Assembly: GCF_016907755.1 (NCBI RefSeq)
Contig: NZ_JAFBCN010000001.1
Location: 2,976,001-3,040,000, forward strand
Length of the DNA stretch: 64,000 bases
From: Cellulosimicrobium cellulans
Lineage (GTDB): Bacteria > Actinomycetota > Actinomycetes > Actinomycetales > Cellulomonadaceae
Direction of reading: 5' to 3'
A program made the translations under genes and the position numbers. Below, in pieces: positions 1 through 8,440 of the stretch (its first letter is position 1; each line of letters starts with the position of its first letter). Under the pieces are notes generated by a model. That model did not search any database and was not told the origin of the DNA. It saw only the letters and a list, made by a program, of their open reading frames with translations.

Positions 1-1
1 C

Positions 2-733
2 GACGACCAGGTCGAGGTCCCGCTGACCGGAGGGAACGTCAACGCCGTGGTGCGCGTCGGCGACACCGTGCGGCGGACGGCCGGTCCGTGGACGCCGACG
101 GTCCACGCGCTCCTCGCCTGGGTCCGCGCCCAGGGGGTCTCCGTGGCCCCCGCGCCGCTCGGCCGCGACGCGGCCGGGCGCGAGGTGCTGACCTGGACCG
201 AGGGCGAGGTCGGCGGCTGGCCGCTCCCGGACTGGCTCTGGGACCGCGCGACGCTCCGCCAGTCGGGCGCGATGCTGCGGGCGTGGCACGACGCGACGGT
301 CGGCTTCGCGCTCACCGGGGCCGTGTGGCGCTCGCCCGTGCGTGAGCCGGCGGAGGTCGTGTGCCTCAACGACGCCGCGCCGTACAACATGGTCCGCGCG
401 GACGGCACCCTCGTCGGGTTCATCGACGTCGACATGGCGTCGCCCGGGCCTCGGGTCTGGGACGTCGCGTACCTCGCCTACCGGCTGTGCGGCTGGTGCG
501 AGGACATGCCGGCCCCGCCCGGGCTCGCGCCAGACGAGCGGCTCGCCGAGCTGCTCACCGGCTACGGCCGCGACCGCGCACCGGCTCCCGACGACGTGCT
601 GTCGGCGATGCACGACCGTCTCCTGGACCTCGCCGACTGGACGGACGCGCACGCCCGGGACACCGATCGTCCGGACCTGCACGACCACGCCGCGCTGTAC
701 CGCCGCGACGCGGCGCGCCTCCCCCGGGGCTAG
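2..733 (+). CDS. Aminoglycoside phosphotransferase (APH)-family protein, 5' truncated by window edge
   Basis: The reading frame is open from base 2, and the residues before the first GTG (PLTGGNV...) match the usual N-terminus of this family, so the true start lies outside the window. The APH/choline-kinase fold shows in LNDAAPYNMV, the catalytic-loop position, followed by GFIDVDMASPGPRVWDVAY, the metal-binding aspartates and downstream helix. In relatives the loop normally reads HND or HGD; here the histidine position is leucine, which may lower or change activity. Its TAG stop shares the palindrome CTAG with the stop of the convergent HAD gene. The substrate cannot be told; resistance should not be assumed. 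Confidence 0.8.
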   Translation, partial: DDQVEVPLTGGNVNAVVRVGDTVRRTAGPWTPTVHALLAWVRAQGVSVAPAPLGRDAAGREVLTWTEGEVGGWPLPDWLWDRATLRQSGAMLRAWHDATVGFALTGAVWRSPVREPAEVVCLNDAAPYNMVRADGTLVGFIDVDMASPGPRVWDVAYLAYRLCGWCEDMPAPPGLAPDERLAELLTGYGRDRAPAPDDVLSAMHDRLLDLADWTDAHARDTDRPDLHDHAALYRRDAARLPRG

Positions 734-1476
734 GCCGCGTCGTCGGCCATGAGGTCGACGACCTCGCCGGAGACCAGCCGGGCGAGCAGGTCGAGGTCGA
801 CGAGCTCCAGCGACGGAGTCCGGCTCAGGCCGGGCGCCGGGAGGACGGGGACCACGGCCTCCACGCCGAGCGTGGCCGCGCCGGCCGCGCGGGCCGAGGC
901 GATGCCGGCGGGCGAGTCCTCGATGGCGACGCAGCGCGTGACGTCGACGCCGAGGCGCTCGGCCGCGAGCAGGTAGGGCTCGGGGTCGGGCTTGCCGCGC
1001 TCGACCTCGTCCCCGCACACGAGCACCTGGAACGCGTCGTCCGGCGCGAGCTCCGCGACGGGCGCGGCGAGCTCGCGGTAGGACATGGTGACGAGCGCGC
1101 ACGGCACGCCGGCCTCGCGCAGCGCCGTGAGGAGCTCGCGCGCGCCGGGCTGCCACGGGACCGCGGCCTGCACCTGCTCGACGACCCGGCCCAGGAGGAA
1201 CGCGACGATCTCGTCGATCGGCAGGTCCACGCCCCCACGCTCTCGGATGATCCGCGCGGACTCGCGCAGCGGGTTCCCCACGAGCGACATGGCGTCCTCG
1301 TGCGTCCACGTGCCCCCGTGCGCCTCGACGAGCTCGTGCTCCGCCGCGATCCAGTAGGGCTCGGTGTCGACGAGCGTGCCGTCCATGTCCCACAAAGTTG
1401 CCTCAGGCAACGGTAAGCCGCCAGAGAACTCAATAGCGCGCTGACCTGCGGAAATACCGTCGGTACGAGAGGACAA
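730..1476 (-). CDS. HAD-family phosphatase (beta-phosphoglucomutase-like), 5' end rebuilt by the integrated element
   Basis: This is a HAD superfamily hydrolase. Motif I is WDMDGTLVDTEPYW; a cap domain follows; motif II is in LVTMSYREL; motifs III and IV are in GKPDPEPYL and VAIEDSPAGIASA. Such enzymes dephosphorylate or isomerise sugar phosphates in the cytoplasm; the substrate is unknown. The start chosen is the TTG at 1476, with GGAG 7 nt upstream. The first 31 codons (1384-1476) come from the integrated element: the natural 5' end of the gene sits at 22338-22421. Both versions end in LP(E/D)A(T/V)LWDM, so the catalytic DMDGT motif is restored. Protein about 248 aa, normal for the family. 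Confidence 0.9.
   Translation of the reverse strand: MSSRTDGISAGQRAIEFSGGLPLPEATLWDMDGTLVDTEPYWIAAEHELVEAHGGTWTHEDAMSLVGNPLRESARIIRERGGVDLPIDEIVAFLLGRVVEQVQAAVPWQPGARELLTALREAGVPCALVTMSYRELAAPVAELAPDDAFQVLVCGDEVERGKPDPEPYLLAAERLGVDVTRCVAIEDSPAGIASARAAGAATLGVEAVVPVLPAPGLSRTPSLELVDLDLLARLVSGEVVDLMADDAA
1384..1412. repeat. attL: left attachment site of the element
   Basis: CATGTCCCACA at 1384-1394 is identical to 22338-22348. The next 18 bases match attR imperfectly, sharing GC, TCAGGCA and C at the same spacing. On the minus strand it encodes ...PEATLWDM of the HAD protein. The conserved continuation suggests the element's attP arm evolved as a copy of the target gene. Confidence 0.8.
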
Positions 1477-1535
1477 GAGTGATCTCCATCAGTGGTCATG
1501 CAACGAACCGTGCAACAACCGACCCTAGCCGCATT
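1477..1535 (-). promoter_or_regulatory. Element-borne promoter and leader for the HAD gene
   Basis: On the minus strand GCGGCTAGGGTCGG (1519-1532) contains TAGGGT, a TAnnnT -10-like box, followed by TGCACGGTTCG, a short leader, and GGAG before the TTG start at 1476. The same 14-mer lies at 22463-22476 in front of the displaced native 5' end, also followed by TGCAC and GTTCGG. The element therefore seems to carry a diverged copy of the target's own promoter. The region also lies between the divergent HAD and integrase genes. Confidence 0.5.
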
Positions 1536-1657
1536 GAGGCGCATAGAGCGACGAGAGGCGCGCCCCCACGGCACCCCGCACATCTACGGGACATGAACCC
1601 CTCACCATCCCGGCCATCCCTCCCGAGTCCCCCCGCCATCACCCAGGGGGGTCTGGC

Positions 1658-2902
1658 ATGACCCGCCGAAGCAAGGGCGACGGCTCCATCAGCTCGTACC
1701 GCCTCGCCAACGGCCAGCTCCGCTGGCGCTGTCAGTGGTACGAGCCGAAGGACCCCATGAACCCCCACCTCGGGAAGCGCCTCGTGGGCAAGGGTGGCTT
1801 CGCGTCTCCGGCTGAGGCCCGCATTGCGCTCCTCAAGCACTTGGTGCTCGTCTCCGACGGCAGGACGACGACCGCGCAGAGCCGTACGACCTTCGATTCC
1901 TACGCCCGTCGGTGGCTTGCGGGCTACCACTTCCCGTCGCCCAACACCCGCGTCTACGTCCAACGGGTCATCAACGCCGTGCAGCCACACATCGGCAACC
2001 TCCAGATGGCGCAGGTCCTCCCCTCCGACCTTGCGGCGTGCTACCGCGCGCTGGAGAACGGCACGGGCCGCAAGGCGACCACCAAGTACACGGCCGGCAA
2101 GCTCGCGCCGTCCACGGTCGCCCGATACAGCGGCTGGCTCGTGACCATCTTCGGCGCCGCAATCGACGACGGGCTGATCTCACGCAACCCGGCATCGAAC
2201 CGGCGCTCGGGGCGACCCCGCGGCCCGCAGGCACGTCGCGTCAAGCCCTTCGCCGTCTGGAACGTGGACCAGATGATGTCGTTCTGCGACTGGGCGTTCC
2301 GAACCGATCAGCCGTGGGCACGCGCCTGGTGGATCCTCGCGCTCACCGGACTGCGATCGGGCGAGCTCCTCGGCCTCGAGTGGCAAGACGTCAATCTCAC
2401 AACAGCCAGCCTCACGGTCAAGCAGGCGCTGCGGTACAACGAGTCCCTACCCCACGGGCAGCGCACCGAGATCGGCCCCACCAAGCACGGCCGCATCCGC
2501 ACGATCTACCTTGAGCCCAGAGCGCAGAAGCATTTTGCCCTCCTCAAGCAGCAGCGGGACACCACCTCGACCCTGATCGGCGGTCGGCGCCACAACCTCG
2601 TGTTCCCGCCTGGCAACAACCGCTCACCCAGCCAGTCCGCCCTGCTCTCGGCATTCAAACGCGCCCAGGCAGGCTACCGAAGTGCGCACCCGAACGTCCC
2701 ACTACCGAACCTCACCGTCCACGACCTCCGACACACCCACGCTTCACTGCTCCTCGCGGCAGGAGTCGACATCAAGGTCATCCAGGAGCGCCTCGGACAC
2801 TCCAACGCCGCGATCACCCTGGGCACCTACGCGCACCTCATGCCCGATGCGCACCAGGGAGCCGCGAACCGACTCGAGGCCCTCCTCGCCGGAGACAACT
2901 AA
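1658..2902 (+). CDS. int: Tyrosine site-specific recombinase (phage-type integrase)
   Basis: This integrase catalyses integration and probably excision between attP and attB. It has 414 aa. An N-terminal arm-binding, AP2-like segment (SISSYRLANGQLRWRCQWYE) comes first, then a SAM-like core-binding domain at about residues 65-180. The catalytic domain shows Arg-I in LTGLRSGELLGLEW, the box II HDLRHTHASLLLAAG (H-x-x-R), LGHSNAAITLGTYAHLM with the conserved histidine, and the tyrosine in TYAHLM. It starts at an ATG preceded by a G-rich stretch, about 180 nt from the divergent HAD gene. It sits beside attL, the usual position. No excisionase was recognised. Confidence 0.95.
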   Translation: MTRRSKGDGSISSYRLANGQLRWRCQWYEPKDPMNPHLGKRLVGKGGFASPAEARIALLKHLVLVSDGRTTTAQSRTTFDSYARRWLAGYHFPSPNTRVYVQRVINAVQPHIGNLQMAQVLPSDLAACYRALENGTGRKATTKYTAGKLAPSTVARYSGWLVTIFGAAIDDGLISRNPASNRRSGRPRGPQARRVKPFAVWNVDQMMSFCDWAFRTDQPWARAWWILALTGLRSGELLGLEWQDVNLTTASLTVKQALRYNESLPHGQRTEIGPTKHGRIRTIYLEPRAQKHFALLKQQRDTTSTLIGGRRHNLVFPPGNNRSPSQSALLSAFKRAQAGYRSAHPNVPLPNLTVHDLRHTHASLLLAAGVDIKVIQERLGHSNAAITLGTYAHLMPDAHQGAANRLEALLAGDN

Positions 2903-2990
2903 CCTCACACCTCGACCCGTCGCTTCCGATTCGCCATTGAGTCGGAACCGCACCACTGGGGTTCAGACCCTCTCCGAACACCCTAGAAAT

Positions 2991-3022
2991 GCCTCTGAGC
3001 TGCGGAAGCGCAGCGCAGAGGC
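2991..3022. terminator. Stem-loop downstream of the integrase
   Basis: Arms 2991-3004 and 3009-3022 pair at 13 of 14 positions around a GAAG tetraloop, about 90 nt after the integrase stop. No T-tract follows, as is usual for actinobacterial terminators. The rest of 2903-3171 shows no gene. Confidence 0.55.
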
Positions 3023-3171
3023 CGTCCTCGTAAGTCCGCCCGGTGCATCTCTCGTGCGCCCCCACCGGCACCGACCCCCCTTGACCAGCCTTCAACCTGG
3101 GCACATGCCGGCGCCGGAGGCGCCATCCGGGCCTCCGACCCCGCCGGGCCAGACCCGAGGCCGCGCGTCCC

Positions 3172-3435
3172 TCACATGTCTGCGAGCAGGTCCTCGAGCA
3201 TCTGCTCTGTTCTGTGCGTGTCGCGGTCGACGAAGACGATGTCGGCATCAAGCGCGCGGATGACCGACAGGACGCGAATGCGCTCCGCCCGCGGGCGTCG
3301 ACCGCGCTCGATCTCGGCAACGAAGGCGCGTGGGACGTTGGCGCGCGCGGCGAGCTCGGCCTGGGTCAGCCCGGCGCGCTCTCGCCGCTCGCGCAGCGCG
3401 GCCCCAAGCTGGAGAGGTCCGGAGACAGGACGCAT
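3172..3435 (-). CDS. Small XRE-family regulator, HipB-like
   Basis: An 87-aa cytoplasmic DNA-binding protein. A helix-turn-helix runs from LGAALRERRERAGLTQAELAA through VPRAFVAEIERG, followed by a C-terminal strand-rich tail (LDADIVFVDRD) typical of HipB-like antitoxins and small XRE repressors. ATG at 3435 was chosen because it begins the conserved helix region; upstream in-frame codons look non-coding. No hipA-like kinase gene is adjacent, so it is more likely a regulator of the island than an intact toxin-antitoxin antitoxin. Confidence 0.8.
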   Translation of the reverse strand: MRPVSGPLQLGAALRERRERAGLTQAELAARANVPRAFVAEIERGRRPRAERIRVLSVIRALDADIVFVDRDTHRTEQMLEDLLADM

Positions 3436-3598
3436 GGGTGTCACAGCACCGTGACAAACAGCATTGTCACGGATCCACGACGCTTGGCGGTGCGTCTGCC
3501 TCCGCCGCCCGAACACGACAGTGGGCCTAGGCGGCAGCCCGGGCCCCTCACCAACCACTGCATTACACAGTCGAAGCCGCGGGTATAGATTTTATGCG

Positions 3599-3844
3599 TC
3601 AGTCGTCGGGGTCGTCCGCGGCGTGCAGCATCAACTGGACCTCGAAGTCGAACGCCTCGCGTCGACGTCGCGCGCGGGTCACGGACCCGATGATCGTGAA
3701 GACGGCACCAACCAAGATGAGCAGCGGGCCCGCGCCGCCGTCGAACGCCGCCGCGAGCAGTCCTAGCGCAAGGAGGACGATGCCGACGTACACCGAGGCC
3801 GGGGTGATGACTTTGGTCTGATACGGGCGATTTTTCACGGGCAT
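3599..3844 (-). CDS. Small membrane protein, unknown function
   Basis: 81 aa with two hydrophobic segments, TPASVYVGIVLLALGLLAAA and GPLLILVGAVFTIIGSV, separated by a short DGGAG turn. A basic RARRRR stretch and an acidic C-terminus follow. It is a predicted two-helix membrane hairpin with both ends probably in the cytoplasm (positive-inside rule). ATG at 3844 was chosen; the upstream extension is out of character. The family was not recognised. Confidence 0.6.
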   Translation of the reverse strand: MPVKNRPYQTKVITPASVYVGIVLLALGLLAAAFDGGAGPLLILVGAVFTIIGSVTRARRRREAFDFEVQLMLHAADDPDD

Positions 3845-3901
3845 GCGAGCGTACCGACTTCTTACGCCGCGGCCGACCGCCGCGCCGGGCGGACCTCGTC
3901 C

Positions 3902-4264
3902 GTGATCGAGCCCACCACGGCGGGTCATAGCGACGCCGCAACAGCGCCCCCACGACCGGTACTGACCGAGCGCCTCGCGGCCTTGGGGACGCGTGCGTCG
4001 ATCGGGACCGTCGCCGACGCCTATGACCACGCCTTTGCGGAGTCCGCAATCGGGCTCTACAAGACCGAACTGATCCGCCGCCACGGGCCCTGGCGAACCC
4101 TGGACGGCGTCGAGATCGCGACCCTGGAATGGGTCGACTGGTTCAACAACCGTCGCCTACGCACCGAGCTCGGCGATATGCCGCCAGCCGAGCACGAGAC
4201 GATCCACCGCCCTCAGAACCCGGTCGTCACGACGGCCGAGACCAGAGAACCGAGACTCCACTGA
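3902..4264 (+). pseudogene. IS3-family transposase (OrfB integrase core), C-terminal remnant
   Basis: The segment TERLAALGTRASIGTVADAYDH through ESAIGLYKTEL, GPWRTLDGVEIATLEWVDWFNNRRLRTELG and PPAEHE is the classical C-terminal part of an IS3-family DDE transposase. The glutamate of the triad lies in AESAI. Upstream, HSDA is followed by a garbled stretch where HSD-GSQY is expected, and the first catalytic aspartate region is absent. OrfA and the left end were not found, so the copy is inactive. Confidence 0.85.
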
Positions 4265-4279
4265 ACCCGGGGCGGTTCA
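4262..4279 (+). repeat. Right terminal inverted repeat of the IS3 remnant
   Basis: TGAACCCGGGGCGGTTCA has the IS3-family end sequence, reading outward as TGAACCGCCCC on the other strand. It lies just after the transposase remnant and a few bases before the NACHT gene. No left copy was found nearby. Confidence 0.65.
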
Positions 4280-4310
4280 GTCTGTGAGGGAATCGTGCTC
4301 GCACGGCAGG

Positions 4311-7118
4311 ATGGAGCCCATGTCGTACCGACTTGACGATCTCGGGGCACACGAGTTCGAGCACCTGATCCAGGCACTTCTGGTCAAGCTCTATGGTCCG
4401 ACCGTTGGTGTGTTCGGCAGCGGTCCAGACAGCGGTCGGGACGGCACGCTGCGCGGTCGCTCGGATGAGATCCGAACCGTCGAGGGGAAGGCCGTTCCTC
4501 AGGACGCGGGACCGCAGCAGAGCACGATATGGGACGGGTACCACGTGTTCCAGGTCAAGTTCCGCGAGCAACCGCTCGGCACCGGGCCGGATCTCGCCTG
4601 GTTCCTCAACCAGGTCCAGGCCGAGCTTACAAAGTGGACTGACGCAAGAAAGGGACGCAAGGGCCCTCGGCCCGAGTACATCGTCTTCGTGACGAACGTT
4701 GCGCTTTCTGGACAGATCGGCGGCGGGCTCGACAGAGCCACCGACGTCATCCGCATGCACGCCGACAAGCACGGTTGGCCGTTGAAGGACTGCCAGGTCT
4801 GGGATCGCACCAAGGTCACCACCCTGCTCGACACAGCGGCGGACGTTCGACAACGGTTCAACGGCCTACTCACGGTCGGGGACGTCCTGGCAAGCCTCAG
4901 ACAGATGACGCGCGGGGAACTTGACCCGGACACGGTCCGCACAACGCTCGAAGAGCACATGCGCTCGGAACTACGGAACAGGGCGTACGTCAACCTCAGT
5001 GAGGCAGGTCAGATCGCAAGCGAGCGCATCGACCTCACCAGCGTGGCAGTAGACCTACCGAGCTACCCCGACCTGGCGGCTGACGCACACCGCCCGCAGC
5101 TCACGATGAAGAAGATCGTTGCCGCCGGAGATGCCGTCCTCCGACCCGAGGTCTACGACGGCGAACCAGAGCACTTCCTCATCGTCGGAGGCCCTGGGCA
5201 GGGAAAGACCACACTCGGACGCTTCCTTCTACAGCTCTACCAGGCAAACATCCTCGCCGACCAAGAGGGCCTCTCAGCCCCCGTCGCCCGAGCCGTCGCA
5301 GACGTCCTCGCCCGGGCCGAGGGAATCGGAATCCAGCGGCCTCGCAATCGCCGGTGGCCGGTTCGCGTCGACCTCGCCGAGTACGCCGACAAAGTCGGCG
5401 GTGGTGAAGACACTTCGCTGTTGCGGTACATCGCCGGCCGAATCGCGGCACAGACCGACCTCGACCTCCACGCGCGTGACCTTCGCAAATGGCTCAGCGC
5501 ATGGCCGTGGCTGCTCATTCTCGACGGCTACGACGAGGTAGCCGCTCGCCCCGCGAGAGAGACCGTCGCGAAGGCCGTGAGCCAGTTGCTCGAGACCGCA
5601 CATACCGAGGACGCCGACCTCCTCGTGCTCGCCACCACACGTCCCCAGGGCTACAGCGACGAACTCCCCTCATCGTTCCGCCAGGTACGCCTGGCGCCTC
5701 TTCTTCCAGGGGAAGCCGTTGCCTATGCCACGGCGCTCGTGCATGCACGGCTGGGTGAGAGCCAAGACGTGCCGGGGATACTCCAGCGGATCGCCGACGC
5801 GGTCGAAAACCCGCTGACGAGTCGCCTGATGCAGACCCCTCTCCAGGTCATGTTCATGACGCTCCTCCTCGAACACCGCAGGAAGCCGCCCCAGGATCGT
5901 GCGGAACTCTTCCAGAGGTACTACGACGTCATCTACGACCGCGAGACAGCCAAGACAAACCACCTCGCGAAGCTGCTCCACACCTACCGAGCAGACGTGG
6001 ACGCCATCCACCAAGCAGTGGGCCTTACGCTTCAGCGGTCGAGCGAAGCAGCCGGCGACGCCGAAGCGATCCTCACCCGCGGCGAGTTCACTACACTCGT
6101 GCGCGACCAACTCGAGACCGCCGGGCACGAGGGGCCAGACCTGGACAACCTCGTCGAGGAACTGATGAAGGCGGCTCAACATCGACTCGTCCTGCTCATG
6201 GCGAAGGGCAAGGACGGGGTGGGTTTCGACCTACGCAGCCTCCAAGAGTTCATGGCTGCGCGGGCGCTTATCGACGCGCCTGACCACGACGTCCTGGAAC
6301 GCCTGCGTACCATCGCGCCCTCCGCGCATTGGCGCAACACCTGGCAACTTGCCGTGGGCCTGATCCACCGCACCCGCTCCTACCTGTTCAACCAGGTCCT
6401 GCAGCTGTTGCGCGAACTCGATAGCGCCACGATCGGGATCGTGATCAAGCCGGGCCCCCACCTCGCCATCGACATCCTCGACGACGGTGTGGCAAACGCA
6501 AGCCCTATGCAACTGCGCCTCCTGCTTACCCACGCGCTCGACGTACTCCAAGGCGTTAGCCTCGGCGCCGGACGACTCGCAGAAGCCCTGGTGGAGCTGG
6601 GAGACGAGAGCGCAGTGCGCACGCAGGTCACCGACGCTCTAGCACGAGCAGTGGATGGTGATCCCGGAGAACGCCACAGCGCACTCGTCGTCCTCGACCA
6701 TCTCGCCGAAAGCGAGGCCACGGGCCCTCTCTTCGTGCGCGCACGACAGCTCAGAGACATGGCACGACGAGCCCCAGAGATCATCGAACCAGTCCGTGGC
6801 AACACAGTCCGGCTCGCCGACGCCCTCCCCAAGACTGCCGCCGCATGGCCCAAGTCCAGCCCACGGGGCCGGTTCTACGCCGACCTACGAACCATCGTCA
6901 CCGCAGCCGGGACCGACGGAACCTTCCGCATACCAAGCGGGTCGATCCAGGCAAGAGAAGCAACGATCGAGGTTCTCGATAGCGATGACGACCTGCTCGA
7001 GGTCGCACAAGCAATAACCGAGATCGAACCTGCAAACTGGCCTGCAAGGTCCGCCATCACCGCACTCGTCTGGCGCGCTTACGAGAGACGGCCCGTAGGC
7101 CCTCTTCCCGGCCGATGA
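4311..7118 (+). CDS. NACHT-domain NTPase with N-terminal PD-(D/E)XK-type nuclease, probable antiphage protein
   Basis: About 935 aa from the ATG at 4311; GTG 4284 and ATG 4320 are also in frame and none has an ideal RBS. The N-terminus resembles a restriction-endonuclease fold: AHEFEHLIQALL helix, then SGRDG (D44) and HVFQVKF (Q81-K83), the D...QxK arrangement. The NACHT core has Walker A GGPGQGKTT (about 293-301) and Walker B LLILDGYDE (about 401-409), with the acidic pair typical of NACHT. LQEFMAARAL near residue 645 is the usual winged-helix end signature. The last 280 aa are helical, probably the sensor. Inference: phage sensing, oligomerisation and DNA cleavage, as in bacterial NLR-related defence proteins. 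It starts right after an IS3 end. Confidence 0.8.
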   Translation: MEPMSYRLDDLGAHEFEHLIQALLVKLYGPTVGVFGSGPDSGRDGTLRGRSDEIRTVEGKAVPQDAGPQQSTIWDGYHVFQVKFREQPLGTGPDLAWFLNQVQAELTKWTDARKGRKGPRPEYIVFVTNVALSGQIGGGLDRATDVIRMHADKHGWPLKDCQVWDRTKVTTLLDTAADVRQRFNGLLTVGDVLASLRQMTRGELDPDTVRTTLEEHMRSELRNRAYVNLSEAGQIASERIDLTSVAVDLPSYPDLAADAHRPQLTMKKIVAAGDAVLRPEVYDGEPEHFLIVGGPGQGKTTLGRFLLQLYQANILADQEGLSAPVARAVADVLARAEGIGIQRPRNRRWPVRVDLAEYADKVGGGEDTSLLRYIAGRIAAQTDLDLHARDLRKWLSAWPWLLILDGYDEVAARPARETVAKAVSQLLETAHTEDADLLVLATTRPQGYSDELPSSFRQVRLAPLLPGEAVAYATALVHARLGESQDVPGILQRIADAVENPLTSRLMQTPLQVMFMTLLLEHRRKPPQDRAELFQRYYDVIYDRETAKTNHLAKLLHTYRADVDAIHQAVGLTLQRSSEAAGDAEAILTRGEFTTLVRDQLETAGHEGPDLDNLVEELMKAAQHRLVLLMAKGKDGVGFDLRSLQEFMAARALIDAPDHDVLERLRTIAPSAHWRNTWQLAVGLIHRTRSYLFNQVLQLLRELDSATIGIVIKPGPHLAIDILDDGVANASPMQLRLLLTHALDVLQGVSLGAGRLAEALVELGDESAVRTQVTDALARAVDGDPGERHSALVVLDHLAESEATGPLFVRARQLRDMARRAPEIIEPVRGNTVRLADALPKTAAAWPKSSPRGRFYADLRTIVTAAGTDGTFRIPSGSIQAREATIEVLDSDDDLLEVAQAITEIEPANWPARSAITALVWRAYERRPVGPLPGR

Positions 7119-7242
7119 CGGAGGAAACCGCGCACAGGGCGCGCTCTCGGCAACGCCGCTGAGGCCTGCGCGGCGGCCTCGCGGCTCGCCGACACCCGCC
7201 TTAGCGGTTGCCCGTCGTCCGCCGCAAGGTCGACCACCACAG

Positions 7243-8073
7243 TCAGTAGACCGCGATGGCGTCGATCACCACCGCAGGGCCCGGGATGTAGGCCTGGATG
7301 TCGTCGGCTGGCAGGTCGACGTCCAGAGCCTTCGACAGGCCCGCGACCATGTCATCCATCGTGGTCATGAGAGTGCGCTTGACCATCCACTCCCACCCGT
7401 GCAGAAGCCACTTCTCGGCGTTGAGGTAGTCATCGTCAGCTACGAGTGCTTCGACCGTGCCAACGAGCCCGATCTCACCCTCCAGATGGTCAGGTGCGGC
7501 AGCATCGACGAAGTGACCAGGACGGACGCTTAGCAAGACGCGGGGCTGCAGCCCGGTTCCCTGGACCTCGAAGAGTGTCGGTACGGGTACGAGCTGGTTG
7601 CCTAGGTAGACGCCCTTGAGCGCTTCTTCCACACCTGCGGGCATCTGTCCCGACTTCAGATCGTCCAACGAGGTCTCCGCAGAACGGATTGCCTGGAGCA
7701 CCACGTGCAGCAGCTTGCCAGCGACCGAGGCCGTCGTCAGATGCGCTGTTCCTTCGAGCACCAGGGGGACATCCTTGTGCAGCGTCGTGTCGTTGCTCGC
7801 AGACACCACGTGCTCCTCGGCGATGAGCCTGTCGAGCACCTTGCTCACCGCAGCCTTCTGGTTCGGGGCCAACGTGTAGCTCGTCTGAACCTCTACCTCC
7901 GTACCGCGCTCACCACCGACCTCACTCTTGCCGACCCCGAACTTGCCACCACCCTTGCGGTTCTTCACCGTGCGCTCGGTGATCTCCTGCTGCAACGGCA
8001 CGTCCACATCGGCGTACTCAGCAAGGGCGAACAGGGTCTCGGCGTCGAGGAACTTTGGCGTACGAAGCGGCAT
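7243..8073 (-). CDS. Hypothetical protein, tentatively DUF6414-like
   Basis: 276 aa, with the start taken at MPLRTPKFLDAETL. The opening pattern (a short strand, then LDAETLFALAEYADVDVPL with a glutamine-rich helix) and the later VSKVLDRLIAEEHVV segment recall the DUF6414 family; this is from memory of the family shape, not a search. No transmembrane segment, Walker motif or nuclease motif is visible. It is convergent with the NACHT gene across 124 nt and shares its lower-GC character, so the two may have arrived together. A regulatory or accessory role in defence is only a guess. Confidence 0.55.
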   Translation of the reverse strand: MPLRTPKFLDAETLFALAEYADVDVPLQQEITERTVKNRKGGGKFGVGKSEVGGERGTEVEVQTSYTLAPNQKAAVSKVLDRLIAEEHVVSASNDTTLHKDVPLVLEGTAHLTTASVAGKLLHVVLQAIRSAETSLDDLKSGQMPAGVEEALKGVYLGNQLVPVPTLFEVQGTGLQPRVLLSVRPGHFVDAAAPDHLEGEIGLVGTVEALVADDDYLNAEKWLLHGWEWMVKRTLMTTMDDMVAGLSKALDVDLPADDIQAYIPGPAVVIDAIAVY

Positions 8074-8205
8074 GCACCAATGCTGCCCGATGCCACCCAC
8101 ACGTCGGCAGGTCCGCACGCCTGACCGTGCTCCATGGCCGCCGGACTACGGGCCGCCGTGAACGAGTCCGCCCTACTCAGCGATTGCACCAGGATCGAAT
8201 ACTGC

Positions 8206-8440
8206 TCAGTTGATGAGCGCGTTGACCCGGTTGGGCCGGAAGCCCGACCAGTGGTCGTCGCCGGCGACGACTACCAGCACCTGCGGGTAGCCGAGCTCGC
8301 GCTCGAGGGCCGCGGCGCCCTGGGTGACGTCGACAACGCGGTACTCAATGCCATTCTTGTCCAGGCCCAGTAGGTCGCGTCGCACTGGACGCAGGTTCCT
8401 TGCCCATGACAACCACAGCAGCGGTGGTTCCGGTGGCCAT
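8206..8440 (-). pseudogene. nrdH: NrdH-like glutaredoxin, broken by two single-base losses
   Basis: Three frames read in succession give TTAAVVVMGKE, then CVQCDATY, then LDKNGIEYRVVDVT through VVVAGDDHWSGFRPNRVNALIN. Joined, these are a complete NrdH redoxin with its CxxC active site (CVQC), missing one base after GKEP and one before LDK. The start ATG (8440) overlaps the stop of the upstream gene as TGATG, so translational coupling survives although the frame is broken. NrdH normally reduces class Ib ribonucleotide reductase; none is present here. Sequencing error should be excluded. Confidence 0.7.

Noticed and set aside
3172-3435. HipB-like gene as half of a HipAB toxin-antitoxin system
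   Set aside because: No HipA-like kinase gene is present on either side; kept as a regulator only.
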